From contig SHZF01000001.1 of assembly GCA_009692425.1 (NCBI GenBank), positions 124,001 to 188,000 on the forward strand: DNA of 64,000 bases, given 5' to 3'. This document shows, one piece after another, positions 9,160-17,753 of the stretch. Under the pieces are notes generated by a model. It was not told the DNA's origin. It ran no database searches and saw only the letters and a program-made list of their open reading frames with translations. Source of the DNA: Myxococcales bacterium (GTDB taxonomy: Bacteria; Myxococcota_A; UBA9042). The stretch's first letter is position 1, and the number at the start of each line of letters is the position of its first letter. A program made the position numbers and the translations under genes.

Positions 9160-9771
9160 ATGCGCGACCACAGGGCCTTGGCTTCTGCACCGGGCACTTT
9201 GAACCTGGCGCGAATCTGGGCGTGCGGCCTAGCGCTCGCTGTGGGCGCGATGGCTGTGCCGGTTGCTGCGGCGCGTGGTGGCCCAGCGACACCAGCCGGC
9301 TTGCGCTCGTGGCTCGAGGCGGTTGAGGCAGTGCCCGACGCGGCGGCGCTACACCGGGCTGGCGGCTCGTCGGTGGCGAGGACGCTTGATGCCGTGGCCA
9401 GGGACCTCACCGAGCGCAGCTATGCGCGGCACCGGGCGGTGTCGTTCCTCGGGATGCTGCGCGACGCGAACGCCACAGCGCGGCTGCGCGCACACCTCAA
9501 GAATTCCGACGAGGACTTGCGCAGCACGGCGGCTCTGGCATGGCTTGCCGGGCCAGGACGCCGCACGCCCGCGGTGGCCGAACCAGACTTGGCGGCCTTG
9601 CTGGCGGACCCCTCCCCTGCTGTGCGGGCCAGTGCTGCACGAGGTCTGGCGTGGTTCGGCCAGCGCCCGGTCGCCGCCGCATGGGTCGCCAAGCGGCTCG
9701 CTGTCGAGTCCGATGCCCAAGTCAGGGTCGCGCTGGAGTCTTCGCGGCGTGCGCTCCTGCGCGTTCCCTGA
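9160..9771 (+). CDS. HEAT-repeat protein with signal peptide
   Basis: 203 residues. The ATG at 9160 has GGAGG at 4 nt and gives a signal peptide (IWACGLALAVGAMAVPVAAA); the track start at 9085-9088 overlaps the protease stop (TGATG) but would bury the signal. The body contains helical repeats of HEAT/PBS-lyase type, e.g. RHRAVSFLGMLRDANA and PAVRASAARGLAWFG, about two to three units. Such modules bind proteins; no catalytic site is seen. Its close spacing behind the metzincin suggests co-transcription. Confidence 0.65.
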   Translation: MRDHRALASAPGTLNLARIWACGLALAVGAMAVPVAAARGGPATPAGLRSWLEAVEAVPDAAALHRAGGSSVARTLDAVARDLTERSYARHRAVSFLGMLRDANATARLRAHLKNSDEDLRSTAALAWLAGPGRRTPAVAEPDLAALLADPSPAVRASAARGLAWFGQRPVAAAWVAKRLAVESDAQVRVALESSRRALLRVP

Positions 9772-9789
9772 TTCGTCTCAGCCATGCCG

Positions 9790-10896
9790 CTACCAGCGCA
9801 GCAGCAGGGTCACGCCGTCAGGCGCAGCGCTGACCGCGACCGAGGGCGCCGGAGGGTCGGAGGCAGCCGATGCTGGCGTCGTCGTTCTGCGGACAGGCGC
9901 CCACGAGTACGCGGCAATCGCAACGAAGCCGAACGTTGCCGCCGCGCCGAGGCTGACGAACATCCACTTCAACCGTTCGTCGCGTTCCGCCTTCAACTCG
10001 CGACCTTCCTTGAGCAACGGCTCGCACTCGTACTCGCCTGTCTCGGCCACCTTGAAGCCGATGCGGCACGGATTGCCGTCAATCTTCCGGGTGGCGCGCG
10101 CCGTCAGGCTCGGCTGGCCGTCTCCCTCGAACTTCTGTGAGTAAGCACCCTGCGACTGCCAGGCCAGCACCGCGAAGGCCCCGCCCGTCAGCAGGCTCGC
10201 TGCAGCCGCCGAACCTGCGGCCCACGTCCACTTGTGGTCGCGCGGCAGCTCGGTGGCATCGACCGGCGCGACGAGAACGACCTCGATCACCTTCGTTTCC
10301 CCAGGACCGACCGCGACCGCCGGCCGCTCGAAGGGCTCGCGCTTTTCCATCACGACGCGCACGGAATACGTACCGGCCGGAACCTTCAGCTCACCTTGCG
10401 CATCGACGTCCGCCGCCAAGCCGCCGACCTCAAGCTGCGCCCCCGACGGCAGCCCCTTGAACTTGAGGACACCGGGGCGCGCCGCGAGTTCCTTGTCGAT
10501 GTCGCGCACGCGGGCCGCGGTGGCTTCCCGATCCTTGCCAAAGTCTGCGGTCAGCGGCGCCTGGTCGAGAAACAGCCGGTAGTACTTCTGCGCGGTCTCG
10601 ACGTTTCGAGCTTGATCCAACGTTTTTGCCAGGGCGAGGATGATCAATGGCTCCTTGCTGTACTTCCCGTGCGCGGTCTGGAACAAGCGCAGCGCAGCGT
10701 CGTAGTCACCTGCCTTGTAGGCCAGCTTGCCCTGGCGGAATACTTCAAGCGCCTCGGCGCGCTCGCGGGCTTCCTCGCCGGTCGCCGCCGGCTGTGCGGT
10801 GCCGATGGCGCCATGGGTGGCGAGCAGCAACGTCACAGCCACCACAGTGCCGCGCCGCAACGGGCCATGGGCGTGTCGGGGAGATTCGTCAGCCAT
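9790..10896 (-). CDS. TPR protein with PEGA-like domain and two TM segments
   Basis: 368 residues from the ATG at 10896 (GAGAGGA upstream). Signal or TM segment at ~16-35, then a helical TPR-like region (KLAYKAGDYDAALRLFQTAH), then a beta-rich PEGA-type segment (LKFKGLPSGAQLEVGGL...VPAGTYSVRV), then TM WAAGSAAAASLLTGGAFAVLAW and a second TM WMFVSLGAAATFGFVAIAAY. This architecture recurs in Myxococcota next to Ser/Thr kinases, where it is thought to act in envelope signalling; the kinase gene lies 66 bp upstream on the same strand. The exact role is unknown. The last residues (VTLLLRW) are strand-like. Confidence 0.7.
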   Translation of the reverse strand: MADESPRHAHGPLRRGTVVAVTLLLATHGAIGTAQPAATGEEARERAEALEVFRQGKLAYKAGDYDAALRLFQTAHGKYSKEPLIILALAKTLDQARNVETAQKYYRLFLDQAPLTADFGKDREATAARVRDIDKELAARPGVLKFKGLPSGAQLEVGGLAADVDAQGELKVPAGTYSVRVVMEKREPFERPAVAVGPGETKVIEVVLVAPVDATELPRDHKWTWAAGSAAAASLLTGGAFAVLAWQSQGAYSQKFEGDGQPSLTARATRKIDGNPCRIGFKVAETGEYECEPLLKEGRELKAERDERLKWMFVSLGAAATFGFVAIAAYSWAPVRRTTTPASAASDPPAPSVAVSAAPDGVTLLLRW

Positions 10897-10962
10897 TCTG
10901 CTTCCTCTCACAGTGACTCGGTCGAGCGCGCCCGCAACCGCTGCAACCGTGCAACGCGCCCG

Positions 10963-12657
10963 TCAATCGAGGCGGAAATCGTCGGGCTTCGGAGTCCGTA
11001 CGTCGTGCTTGGCACCCGCGGCGGGCTCTGCTCTCGAATCGGGCCGCTCGGGCGCCGCGACGGGCCGCACATCTGATCCCGGCTTGACCGAAGCGGGCGC
11101 GACATCGACCGCCGGCGCACGGAAATCGGGCTTGATCGGCCCAGGTGCGGATTCGTGCCCGGGCCCCGGCTGTGTCGAACGTGGGCTCCCAGGGCTCGCG
11201 GCTGGCGGCTTGCTGGCGCCAGGGTGGGGTGTGCCCGGGGCATCTCTCAGGTCTGGATGGGGCGCTGCGGGAAGGGCAGGCGTCGGCAGGTCGCTCGCTG
11301 CCGCCGAAGCTGCGGCCGCCGGTTGCGCCGGAAGTGCGCTTCCTGCAACACCCGTCGCACCAGGTGGCGCCACTGCAGCGGCCGCGGGGGAAGGACCCGC
11401 CGCACTGCCCGCCTGCACCGGCGGTGGCGCCGACTGCTCGAAGAGTGCGATCACGGCAGCGGCCACACCGCCGATTACGGCGACGGCGCCGACTCCCAGC
11501 CACACCGGCGCGCGGCTTGGTGCCGGCACCTGCATCACCGGAGGCGGAGGCTCCCCGCGCTCCCGCACCGCCCGGTCGCCCGAATCACTGCCTAGCGGAA
11601 TTCGCTCGCGCGCCCAGTCGGCGCTCGGCACCAGTTGCGTCGGCCCAGCGACTGCACTGCGCACCTCTGTCACCTGCCCGGCTTCCCGTGCCAGCTTCGC
11701 AGCTGTCTGCAGGCGATCGACCAACTGGATGGTGGTCTGCGGGCGCCGCTCCGGCTCCTTTTCCAGGCACGCGAAGACGACGGCTTCGATCTCGCGCGGC
11801 ACATGCTGCAGGCTGCCGTCGCGCGGCATCGGCCGGGGCGGATCCTTGATGTGGGCGACGAGCACCGTCATCGCCGACTCGCCGACGAAAGGAGGCTTGC
11901 CGGTCAGCGCCTCGTACATCATCACGCCCAGCGAGTAGATGTCGCTGCGCGGGTCGATGCGCTCGCCCTTGGCCTGCTCCGGCGACATGTACGACGGCGT
12001 ACCCATGATCATGCCGGCTTCCGTCAGGCTCTGCTCCGACGGGCCGCCCGTGTCCTTCTGCACCTTCGCGATGCCGAAATCGAGCACCTTGACGAAGTTC
12101 GGGTCGCCCGCGACCGGCAGCAACATGATGTTCTCGGGTTTGAGGTCACGGTGCACGAGTCCGGCGGAATGCGCCTCCGTCAGCGAGTGGCAGACCTGTC
12201 CGACAATGTGGACGAGCGCTTCCCAATGCACGACGCCGTGTTGATCGATGCGGTGGCCAAGCGTCTCGCCCTCGACGAATTCCATGGCCAGGTAGAGCGC
12301 ACCATCCGAATGCACGCCGAAGTCGAAGATGTGGATTGTGTTCGGGTGTTTCAGCCGTGACGCAGCCTGAGCCTCCCGGGTAAACCGCTTGACGTGCTCT
12401 ACCGACGACAGGTGCTCGCTGCGCAACACCTTGACCGCCACGGTCTGATTCATGTTCAGTTGCGTGCACTTGTAGACAGCGCCGAAGCCGCCGATGCCCA
12501 AGACTTGATCGGTGCGGTAGCGCTCGGCGATGACCGTGCCGGCCGCGTACGTCACATTTGTCGGCGATTGGACGGGAATCGTCGCCACACCGTCGTCGGG
12601 GCAGACCACCTCGGCGGTTTCTGTCGAGCAGCGTGGGCAAACGCGCGGTGACTGCAT
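10963..12657 (-). CDS. Hanks-type serine/threonine protein kinase
   Basis: 564 residues from the ATG at 12657. The N terminus has a partial zinc ribbon (VCPRC...VCPDDG), then a complete kinase domain: glycine loop [16 protein letters not shown] lysine, catalytic loop [15 protein letters not shown], and [10 protein letters not shown]. After the kinase comes a Pro-rich linker, one TM ([20 protein letters not shown]) and a long low-complexity Pro/Ala-rich tail. Catalytic residues are all present. Ribbon-plus-kinase-plus-TM is common in myxobacteria. The TPR/PEGA protein follows in the same orientation and is a candidate partner. The track start at 12735 adds 26 unconserved residues. Confidence 0.92.
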   Translation of the reverse strand: MQSPRVCPRCSTETAEVVCPDDGVATIPVQSPTNVTYAAGTVIAERYRTDQVLGIGGFGAVYKCTQLNMNQTVAVKVLRSEHLSSVEHVKRFTREAQAASRLKHPNTIHIFDFGVHSDGALYLAMEFVEGETLGHRIDQHGVVHWEALVHIVGQVCHSLTEAHSAGLVHRDLKPENIMLLPVAGDPNFVKVLDFGIAKVQKDTGGPSEQSLTEAGMIMGTPSYMSPEQAKGERIDPRSDIYSLGVMMYEALTGKPPFVGESAMTVLVAHIKDPPRPMPRDGSLQHVPREIEAVVFACLEKEPERRPQTTIQLVDRLQTAAKLAREAGQVTEVRSAVAGPTQLVPSADWARERIPLGSDSGDRAVRERGEPPPPVMQVPAPSRAPVWLGVGAVAVIGGVAAAVIALFEQSAPPPVQAGSAAGPSPAAAAVAPPGATGVAGSALPAQPAAAASAAASDLPTPALPAAPHPDLRDAPGTPHPGASKPPAASPGSPRSTQPGPGHESAPGPIKPDFRAPAVDVAPASVKPGSDVRPVAAPERPDSRAEPAAGAKHDVRTPKPDDFRLD

Positions 12658-12812
12658 GCCTAGGTTCCGGGGGGCTGGGGGCGGCAGGCCGCACGTGGAC
12701 GGGATGGGCGCCCGGCGCGCGTCGCACGTTAGCACGGCCCTCGATCGGGCTCAAACGAATGGACGTTTGGGGACGCAGATCGGTGCACGTCGCCGAATGA
12801 AACGCTTCGTGC

Positions 12813-12840
12813 TTGACACTCCGCGGCCGTGGCCTAGCTT
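12813..12840 (+). promoter_or_regulatory. Putative sigma70 promoter for the FmdB gene
   Basis: TTGACA (12813-12818), 16-nt spacer, TAGCTT (12835-12840). The -35 is a perfect match, the -10 a 3/6 match. It would start transcription near 12847, about 40 nt before the FmdB-type start codon, in the divergent gap with the kinase gene. Confidence 0.45.
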
Positions 12841-12885
12841 TTCCACGGTGCCCGGCCTCGCCATGCCCGGGTTTGCGTGAACGCC

Positions 12886-13200
12886 ATGCCCGCCTACGAC
12901 TACCGCTGCAACGCCTGCTCTGCCGTGTTCGAGAAGACCCAGCGCATCACTGAACCCGCCGGCGCGGCTTGTCCCGCCTGCGGTGGCGCGGAGTGCACGC
13001 GGCTGATCACGGGCGGCACATTCCACCTGAAGGGTGCAGGCTGGTACGCATCGGATTACGGCCCCAAGCGGCCAGCCGCAGTGGATACGCCCGCCGCGGT
13101 CCAGGGCGAGCCCGCAGCCTGCGGGGCCTTGCCCGACGGGACCTGCGCGAAGGCAGATTGCGCCACAGCCGGCGCCGGCGCGGCTGCCGCAGACGCGTAG
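12886..13200 (+). CDS. FmdB-family zinc-ribbon protein
   Basis: 104 residues starting MPAYDYRC, the normal FmdB opening; the GTG at 12877 would add three residues. Two CxxC knuckles (CNAC and CPAC) form the zinc ribbon, followed by the family segment ITGGTFHLKGAGWY. The C terminus has further Cys residues (ACGALPDGTCAKADC) that could bind metal. FmdB proteins are small putative regulatory proteins, often annotated as transcriptional regulators, with little experimental support. It is the only gene between the kinase and dusB on this strand. Confidence 0.82.
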   Translation: MPAYDYRCNACSAVFEKTQRITEPAGAACPACGGAECTRLITGGTFHLKGAGWYASDYGPKRPAAVDTPAAVQGEPAACGALPDGTCAKADCATAGAGAAAADA

Positions 13201-13222
13201 CCTGGCAGGGCCCGCGGCGAAG

Positions 13223-13240
13223 GCAGGTCCTCGCACCTGC
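13223..13240. terminator. Hairpin between convergent genes
   Basis: GCAGGT-cctcgc-ACCTGC forms a perfect 6-bp stem in the 48-bp gap between the convergent FmdB and dusB genes. There is no T-run on either side, so intrinsic termination is possible but not certain. Confidence 0.4.
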
Positions 13241-13248
13241 GCGGCGAC

Positions 13249-14367
13249 TCAAAGCGCTGCTGCGGATGGGACCCTGGACCGGGCGGTCTCGACCCACGCG
13301 TCGAGCCGATCGTGGTCCACTGCGTCGAAGAATCCCTCGATCCACTCGAACATCTCCGCCGTCGTCTGCGCCCGCATGGCTCGCTCGCGCAATACCGTGC
13401 CGTGTGCGAAACCCTTCGTCATCCGGGCGAGGAACTGCTTGAGCCGACCGGGGATGACGCGGTCAGGCATGCGTTCCGCCATCATGTCGCGGAAGTGGCG
13501 CAACGCTTCCAGCCGATGCTGGTTGGTGATGGCGCGGGCCGGCCTCCCCGCGACCAGGTCGTCGATCTGACCGAAAATCCATGGATTCATGATGGCGGCG
13601 CGCCCGATCATCACGCCGGCCGCGCCGCAGGTCTGCAGGCGCCACAGGGCCTCCTCCGCGGTAGCCACGTCGCCGGAGCCGAGCACCGGAATGCGCACGG
13701 CGGCGGCGACCGCCTGGACGACCGACCAATCCGCCTCGCCCGTGTACAATTGAAGCCGTGTGCGACCGTGAACGGCGACCATGGCCGCTCCCGCCGCCTC
13801 GACCTTGCGTGCCACATCGACGGCGTTGACGGTGTCCGCGCTCCATCCGCTGCGAATCTTGACCGTGACGGGCAATTTCGTCGCCGCGACCGTGGACTCC
13901 ACAAGATGCGCGAGGTGGTCAGACTGCCGCATCAGTTCGGCGCCTCCGCCTTTCCGCACGACCTTCGGCGCCGGGCAACCGCAGTTGATGTCGACGATCT
14001 GGGCACCCGCGGCCTCGATGATCCGCGCCGCACTGGCCATCCGGTCCGCGTCGGCACCAAAGATCTGGACCGACAACGGGCGCTCGGCAATCGGGTTGAA
14101 GGCCATGCGCATCATGGCTTTCAGATTCGTCCGCGTCAGGCCCTCGATCGAGATGAACTCGGTGACGAGCAGGCCGACCGTGCCGCCGCTGGCCGATTGG
14201 ACCATGCGACGAAATGCCGTATCCGTCACCCCGCTCATCGGTGCCAGCACGAAGGGGTGGGCCACACGCACCTGGCCGCCGATGTCGAAGCCAGGCGCCG
14301 AATGCGGGCCGGAGCCCAGCGCAACCGGTGATTTCACGTCAGGATCAAGTTCGGGCGCATTCGCCAT
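13249..14367 (-). CDS. dusB: tRNA-dihydrouridine synthase B
   Basis: FMN enzyme that reduces specific uridines in tRNA D-loops. Family motifs are clear: LAPMSGVTDTAFRRM at the TIM-barrel start, INCGCPAPKVVRKGGGAEL with the catalytic Cys, KIRSGW, VHGRTRLQLYTGEADW, GSGDV, and MIGRAAIMNPWIF. 372 residues from the ATG at 14367 (MANAPELD), slightly longer than usual because of a ~25-residue N-terminal stretch before the barrel. The DusB rather than DusA/C assignment rests on the NCGCPAPKV form and overall similarity. It follows the two cNMP-binding genes on the same strand (51 nt). Confidence 0.9.
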   Translation of the reverse strand: MANAPELDPDVKSPVALGSGPHSAPGFDIGGQVRVAHPFVLAPMSGVTDTAFRRMVQSASGGTVGLLVTEFISIEGLTRTNLKAMMRMAFNPIAERPLSVQIFGADADRMASAARIIEAAGAQIVDINCGCPAPKVVRKGGGAELMRQSDHLAHLVESTVAATKLPVTVKIRSGWSADTVNAVDVARKVEAAGAAMVAVHGRTRLQLYTGEADWSVVQAVAAAVRIPVLGSGDVATAEEALWRLQTCGAAGVMIGRAAIMNPWIFGQIDDLVAGRPARAITNQHRLEALRHFRDMMAERMPDRVIPGRLKQFLARMTKGFAHGTVLRERAMRAQTTAEMFEWIEGFFDAVDHDRLDAWVETARSRVPSAAAL

Positions 14368-14418
14368 GTTCGTCCGGCACGGTTCGCGCGTGCGCTCCAA
14401 CCGCCGTCGCCGTGAAGG

Positions 14419-15051
14419 CTATAGGCGCCTGCCGCGGAACTCAGCCGCCGTCATCATGCCAGCCGGCACCGACACCTGCACCTCGTCGAGGTCGTCCAGC
14501 GCCATGTCCCACTCGCTCAACGCCGCCTGCACGGTCAGCAAGGCCTTGCGCTCCGGTTGGGCCTTCGGCGTCGGCGCGGCCGCATGGTCGCCTGAGGGCG
14601 AGCGTCGCTCTACGAGGAGTCGCTGCAGGCGCTGGTTGGCCAGCCGCAGTTGGCGGATGCCCGCAATCGCGATCTGCTCTTGGAAGCGGAGCGCTAGCGG
14701 CGAACTCGCCTTGAGCAGGCGCTCGAAGACATCGCGTGTCAGTTCGAGCGCGATCGTCGGCTGGGCTGCGGTCACCGACGCGGATCGCGGCGACTTGTCG
14801 ACCAACGCCATCTGGCCGACGATGGCGCCGGCCCGCAAGGTCGCCAGGATCTGCTCCCCCTCGTCGCCCTTCTTCGTGATCTGGACCTCGCCAGTCGCGA
14901 GCAGGAAGCACGACTGGCCCGCGTTGCCCTCCCGACACAGTACGGCGCCCCGCGCAAACTCCCGGGCCGGCGCGACCGACGCCAGCACCTTGAGTTCTGC
15001 ATTCGAATAGTCACGCAACGAACCAAGTTCGCGTAGGTTGATCTGGGCCAC
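14419..15051 (-). CDS. Cyclic-nucleotide-binding domain protein without HTH (1)
   Basis: 210 residues. A cNMP-binding beta-roll occupies about residues 15-125 (ARGAVLCREGNAGQSCFLL; RAGAIVGQMALVDKSPRSASV), followed by a helix (FQEQIAIAGIRQLRLANQRLQRLL) and a poorly conserved tail. No CRP-type helix-turn-helix is visible, so it is not a classical transcription factor. In the phosphate-binding cassette the ribose-contacting Glu of the usual G-E-x-A-L is Gln (GQMAL), while the phosphate Arg remains. Ligand affinity may therefore be altered. It lies 22 bp downstream of a paralogue. Confidence 0.8.
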   Translation of the reverse strand: MAQINLRELGSLRDYSNAELKVLASVAPAREFARGAVLCREGNAGQSCFLLATGEVQITKKGDEGEQILATLRAGAIVGQMALVDKSPRSASVTAAQPTIALELTRDVFERLLKASSPLALRFQEQIAIAGIRQLRLANQRLQRLLVERRSPSGDHAAAPTPKAQPERKALLTVQAALSEWDMALDDLDEVQVSVPAGMMTAAEFRGRRL

Positions 15052-15073
15052 CTCGCCTCCCTGCCGGTCGATT

Positions 15074-15652
15074 TTAGTCGCCCGTCAACTTCGCCCAAAT
15101 GCGAGAAAACACGGAGCCACCGCTCGGCGATTCTTCCGGTGCACGGCTCGGTGTGCCCTTGTCCGCAGTGCCTTTCGGCGACGCCGCGGGGGCGTTCGGG
15201 TTGAGTTCCTTGTCGATGCGTCGGTTCACCTGGCGCAACCGGCGCGTAACGTCGCCGATGATGGCGCTGACCACGGTGGCCGAAGCCGACGGTGCCAGTG
15301 AACGCAACCGCTGCAGGTCGTCGCGCCCGAGTTCATACACGACCGCCTCAGACGCCGCGGTGACCGATGCTGCCCGTGGCGCCGGGTCCAGTACTGCCAT
15401 TTCTCCCACGATTTCGCCGGGTCCGATGGATCCGACCTCGCTTCGGCTGCCCTTCGCGTCGGTTATTTCCACGCGCAGGCGTCCGTCGAGGACGATCACC
15501 ATCGTATCGCCCGGCGTGCCCTGGTGCAGTACGATGTCGCCGGCCACAAACGAGCGAACACGCACCAGGGAGCTTACGGCGGCGCATTCCTCCTCGGTGA
15601 ATTCGCGAAACAGGGGAATACGCCGGAGCGATTCGTGCGCTTCAGTGCTCAT
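15074..15652 (-). CDS. Cyclic-nucleotide-binding domain protein without HTH (2)
   Basis: 192 residues from the ATG at 15652 behind GGGAGG; the track start at 15787 lacks support. A cNMP-binding fold is clear (SFVAGDIVLHQGTPGDTMVI; GEIVGEMAVLDPAPRAASV) with both the cassette Glu and Arg present, unlike the neighbouring paralogue. A helical segment (IIGDVTRRLRQVNRRIDKEL) and a low-complexity tail follow; there is no DNA-binding domain. Such stand-alone domains act as sensor subunits or partners of other proteins. Co-directional with the second copy and dusB. Confidence 0.8.
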   Translation of the reverse strand: MSTEAHESLRRIPLFREFTEEECAAVSSLVRVRSFVAGDIVLHQGTPGDTMVIVLDGRLRVEITDAKGSRSEVGSIGPGEIVGEMAVLDPAPRAASVTAASEAVVYELGRDDLQRLRSLAPSASATVVSAIIGDVTRRLRQVNRRIDKELNPNAPAASPKGTADKGTPSRAPEESPSGGSVFSRIWAKLTGD

Positions 15653-15905
15653 GACGCCTCCCGCAGGCCCGACTCGCACATCGTACTGCCCGTACCAGCC
15701 ACGTCCGCTGGTCGGTGTGTCCGCGCCGCTCGGAGGCGAGGATAGCATGGGTCGGCCCACGTGCCATTTCTCCACGTGTTCCGTCACCGTACGCCACTGG
15801 GCCGCGCGGGGACGTGACGACGGCGCCGGACTCGACTAAAACAGCCTCCGAAGGCGGGCGGCATGGCGCGGCGACCAGCAGTATCGCATAAGGCGAGGGG
15901 CAGAC

Positions 15906-16613
15906 GTGAAATACCAAAATAAATTCAACATGCTGTGTGTCGCATGCTGCCTGGGCGCGGTCGCCGTGTCCGGGATCGCGCACGCGGTCGAGTCGTCGAA
16001 ACGGACGGTGGTCCAGTTCGACAGCACGTTGAAAGACGAGGACAACAAGCCGGTCGCGGGCGTCTTCTTCATGCAGTTCGAATTGCGCAAGCCGAAGTCA
16101 AAGCGCGTGATTTGGAAGGAGTCGCACTGGGTCGGCATCGACAATGGTCGGTACGCCGTACAACTCGGTCGCAACGAGGTGTTGCCGAAGTCCCTGGACC
16201 CGAAGACGGTCATGATCACGGTGAGCATCCAGGGCGTCGGCGTCGTGCTCGAGGAAGCTCTGTCCGGCGGCGATGCGGCCCTTGCCGAGATCGACGAGTC
16301 GGCAGCGGGCGGCAAGCGCATCGTCCAGTACGCCGAAAAGGCCGGACTTGCGTATGAGGCCGAGCGCGCCAAACTGACGGATCGCATTGGAAACTACACC
16401 GCGAAGACGCTGCAGGAGGCGCTCGATGCCCTGGAGAAGAAAAAGGTCAAGGTGAAGATCGGCAAGAATCATGTGAACCTCACTTCGATCGGTGGCGCCG
16501 GCGGCACGCCGTTCGAGGCGCTGTGTCCGGCGGGCATGGTTGTCGTGGGCATCCGCGGCGGCTCAGGCATTTACATCGACAATTTCCAGATGGTGTGTGC
16601 GCCGCTCGAATAG
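15906..16613 (+). CDS. Secreted protein of unknown function
   Basis: 235 residues from a GTG with GAGGGG upstream. Clear signal peptide (LCVACCLGAVAVSGIAHA, cleavage after AHA). The N-terminal half is beta-rich (TVVQFDSTLKDEDNKPVAGV), the middle has a helical Ala/Glu/Lys-rich stretch, and the C terminus (CPAGMVVVGIRGGSG...IDNFQMVCAPLE) resembles the repeat end of jacalin-like or similar beta folds with two Cys that could pair. I do not recognise the family. The stop codon sits in the first unit of a degenerate tandem repeat that continues ~80 bp downstream. Confidence 0.65.
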   Translation: MKYQNKFNMLCVACCLGAVAVSGIAHAVESSKRTVVQFDSTLKDEDNKPVAGVFFMQFELRKPKSKRVIWKESHWVGIDNGRYAVQLGRNEVLPKSLDPKTVMITVSIQGVGVVLEEALSGGDAALAEIDESAAGGKRIVQYAEKAGLAYEAERAKLTDRIGNYTAKTLQEALDALEKKKVKVKIGKNHVNLTSIGGAGGTPFEALCPAGMVVVGIRGGSGIYIDNFQMVCAPLE

Positions 16614-16696
16614 GCATCGGTGTGTGTGCGGCTCGAATCGGCATTCGTGTCTGCGCCACTCGATAGGACAATCTGCGCCACTCGATAGGACTAAGG
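16593..16696 (+). repeat. Degenerate 22-27 bp tandem repeat spanning a stop codon
   Basis: Four imperfect units, each with TGCG.C.CTCGA.T.GG, start at about 16593, 16620, 16647 and 16672. The CTCGA core recurs at 16605, 16632, 16659 and 16681, i.e. spacings 27, 27 and 22. The first unit encodes the C terminus and TAG of the upstream gene; the last supplies sequence just before the NUDIX ribosome-binding site. Confidence 0.75.
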
Positions 16697-16703
16697 GGAA
16701 GCG

Positions 16704-17138
16704 ATGCGTGCACTCCCGGTGACACCGCTGCTCTGCGTCGACATCATCGTGGAGCGGGTCGGTGGGCCACGCGCGGTGCTCCTCGTCGAGCGCCGCCACC
16801 CGCCGCACGGCTGGGCGCTGCCGGGCGGCTTTGTCGATGTCGGCGAGTCGTGCGAGGCGGCCGCCGTCCGCGAACTGCGCGAAGAAACGAACCTGCATGG
16901 AGAACTCCTGTGCCAGTTGCACACCTACTCGGACCCGTCGCGCGACCCGCGGCGGCCCACGGCATCGGTCGTCTTCGTGGCCCGCGCGCACGGCGAGCCG
17001 CAGGCTGGCGATGACGCCGGCCAGGTCGCGTGGTGGCCGCTCGACGCGTTGCCCACGCTGTGCTTCGACCACGCGACCATCCTCAACGACTACCGAATCG
17101 GACGCCACGGATTCGCGGCCCCGCGCGTCGGCATGTGA
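16704..17138 (+). CDS. NUDIX hydrolase
   Basis: 144 residues with a canonical NUDIX box: GGFVDVGESCEAAAVRELRE followed by ET, matching GX5EX7REUXEEXGU closely. The preceding HGWALPGG and following SDPSRDPRR and VAWWPLDALP suggest an ADP-ribose pyrophosphatase-like or nucleotide-sugar diphosphatase subtype, but the substrate cannot be fixed from sequence. All Mg-binding Glu positions appear present. GGGGAAG precedes the ATG. A lipoprotein gene follows 6 nt after the stop. Confidence 0.88.
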   Translation: MRALPVTPLLCVDIIVERVGGPRAVLLVERRHPPHGWALPGGFVDVGESCEAAAVRELREETNLHGELLCQLHTYSDPSRDPRRPTASVVFVARAHGEPQAGDDAGQVAWWPLDALPTLCFDHATILNDYRIGRHGFAAPRVGM

Positions 17139-17144
17139 CGAACC

Positions 17145-17753
17145 ATGCGGCTTGTTCACCACACGCTCGGCCTCCTGGCGCGCGACACTTGCGCCGCCTG
17201 CTGCGCCCTGATTGCAATCGGCTTCGGCTGCGCCAGTTCGGTGGATGTCGGCGGCGTGTGGCGGGGCGCGGCGCCAATCGGGGCACCGGGCGCTTTGCTG
17301 CTCCACGGCAAGGACCTGCCGCAAGAGCCTCTTGGAGTCGAACTCATCGTCGGCCACTATGGTCCGGACCTGGCCGGGATCGTTCGGTTCTACCGCAACG
17401 TGCAGTTCGACCGGCGGCGGACGGCCGAGGCGCCCGACCGAGAGTGTGCTTGTGCATACCTTCATCAGGGCCACGTGGACCTCAACACCGGGCGCCTCAC
17501 GTTTACGCTCAAAGGGTGCTTGCCCGGGGGCACCACGACCGCGACCGTGCGGACTCGCGCGGCCTTTGCGGCCCTCGACACGGACACACTGTCGGGCACG
17601 CTGAAGGTCGATGATCCCGACTCGCCGTTGCACGGTCAGCAGGCCGAATTGAGGTTGGAACGCGTCGCCGGCCAGTCCGACACCGATGTCGGGGACCTCG
17701 CATGCACGAGGCTGTCCGACGAGTCGAAGGGCAACGTCTCCAGTGGCCGGTAG
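17145..17753 (+). CDS. Putative lipoprotein of unknown function
   Basis: 202 residues. Hydrophobic N terminus ending in a lipobox-like IGFGC (about residue 29), then a beta-rich region with several Cys (RECACAYLHQGH; LKGCLPGG) that may form disulfides in the periplasm. No known domain recognised. It lies between the NUDIX gene (6 nt) and the TPR/barrel gene, whose GTG start lies inside its last codons, so the three genes are probably one transcript with gpmI. Confidence 0.55.
   Translation: MRLVHHTLGLLARDTCAACCALIAIGFGCASSVDVGGVWRGAAPIGAPGALLLHGKDLPQEPLGVELIVGHYGPDLAGIVRFYRNVQFDRRRTAEAPDRECACAYLHQGHVDLNTGRLTFTLKGCLPGGTTTATVRTRAAFAALDTDTLSGTLKVDDPDSPLHGQQAELRLERVAGQSDTDVGDLACTRLSDESKGNVSSGR

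Noticed and set aside
16613-16704. Insertion-sequence scar after the secreted protein gene
   Set aside because: No inverted repeats or target duplication; the pattern is simple tandem duplication of the gene end.
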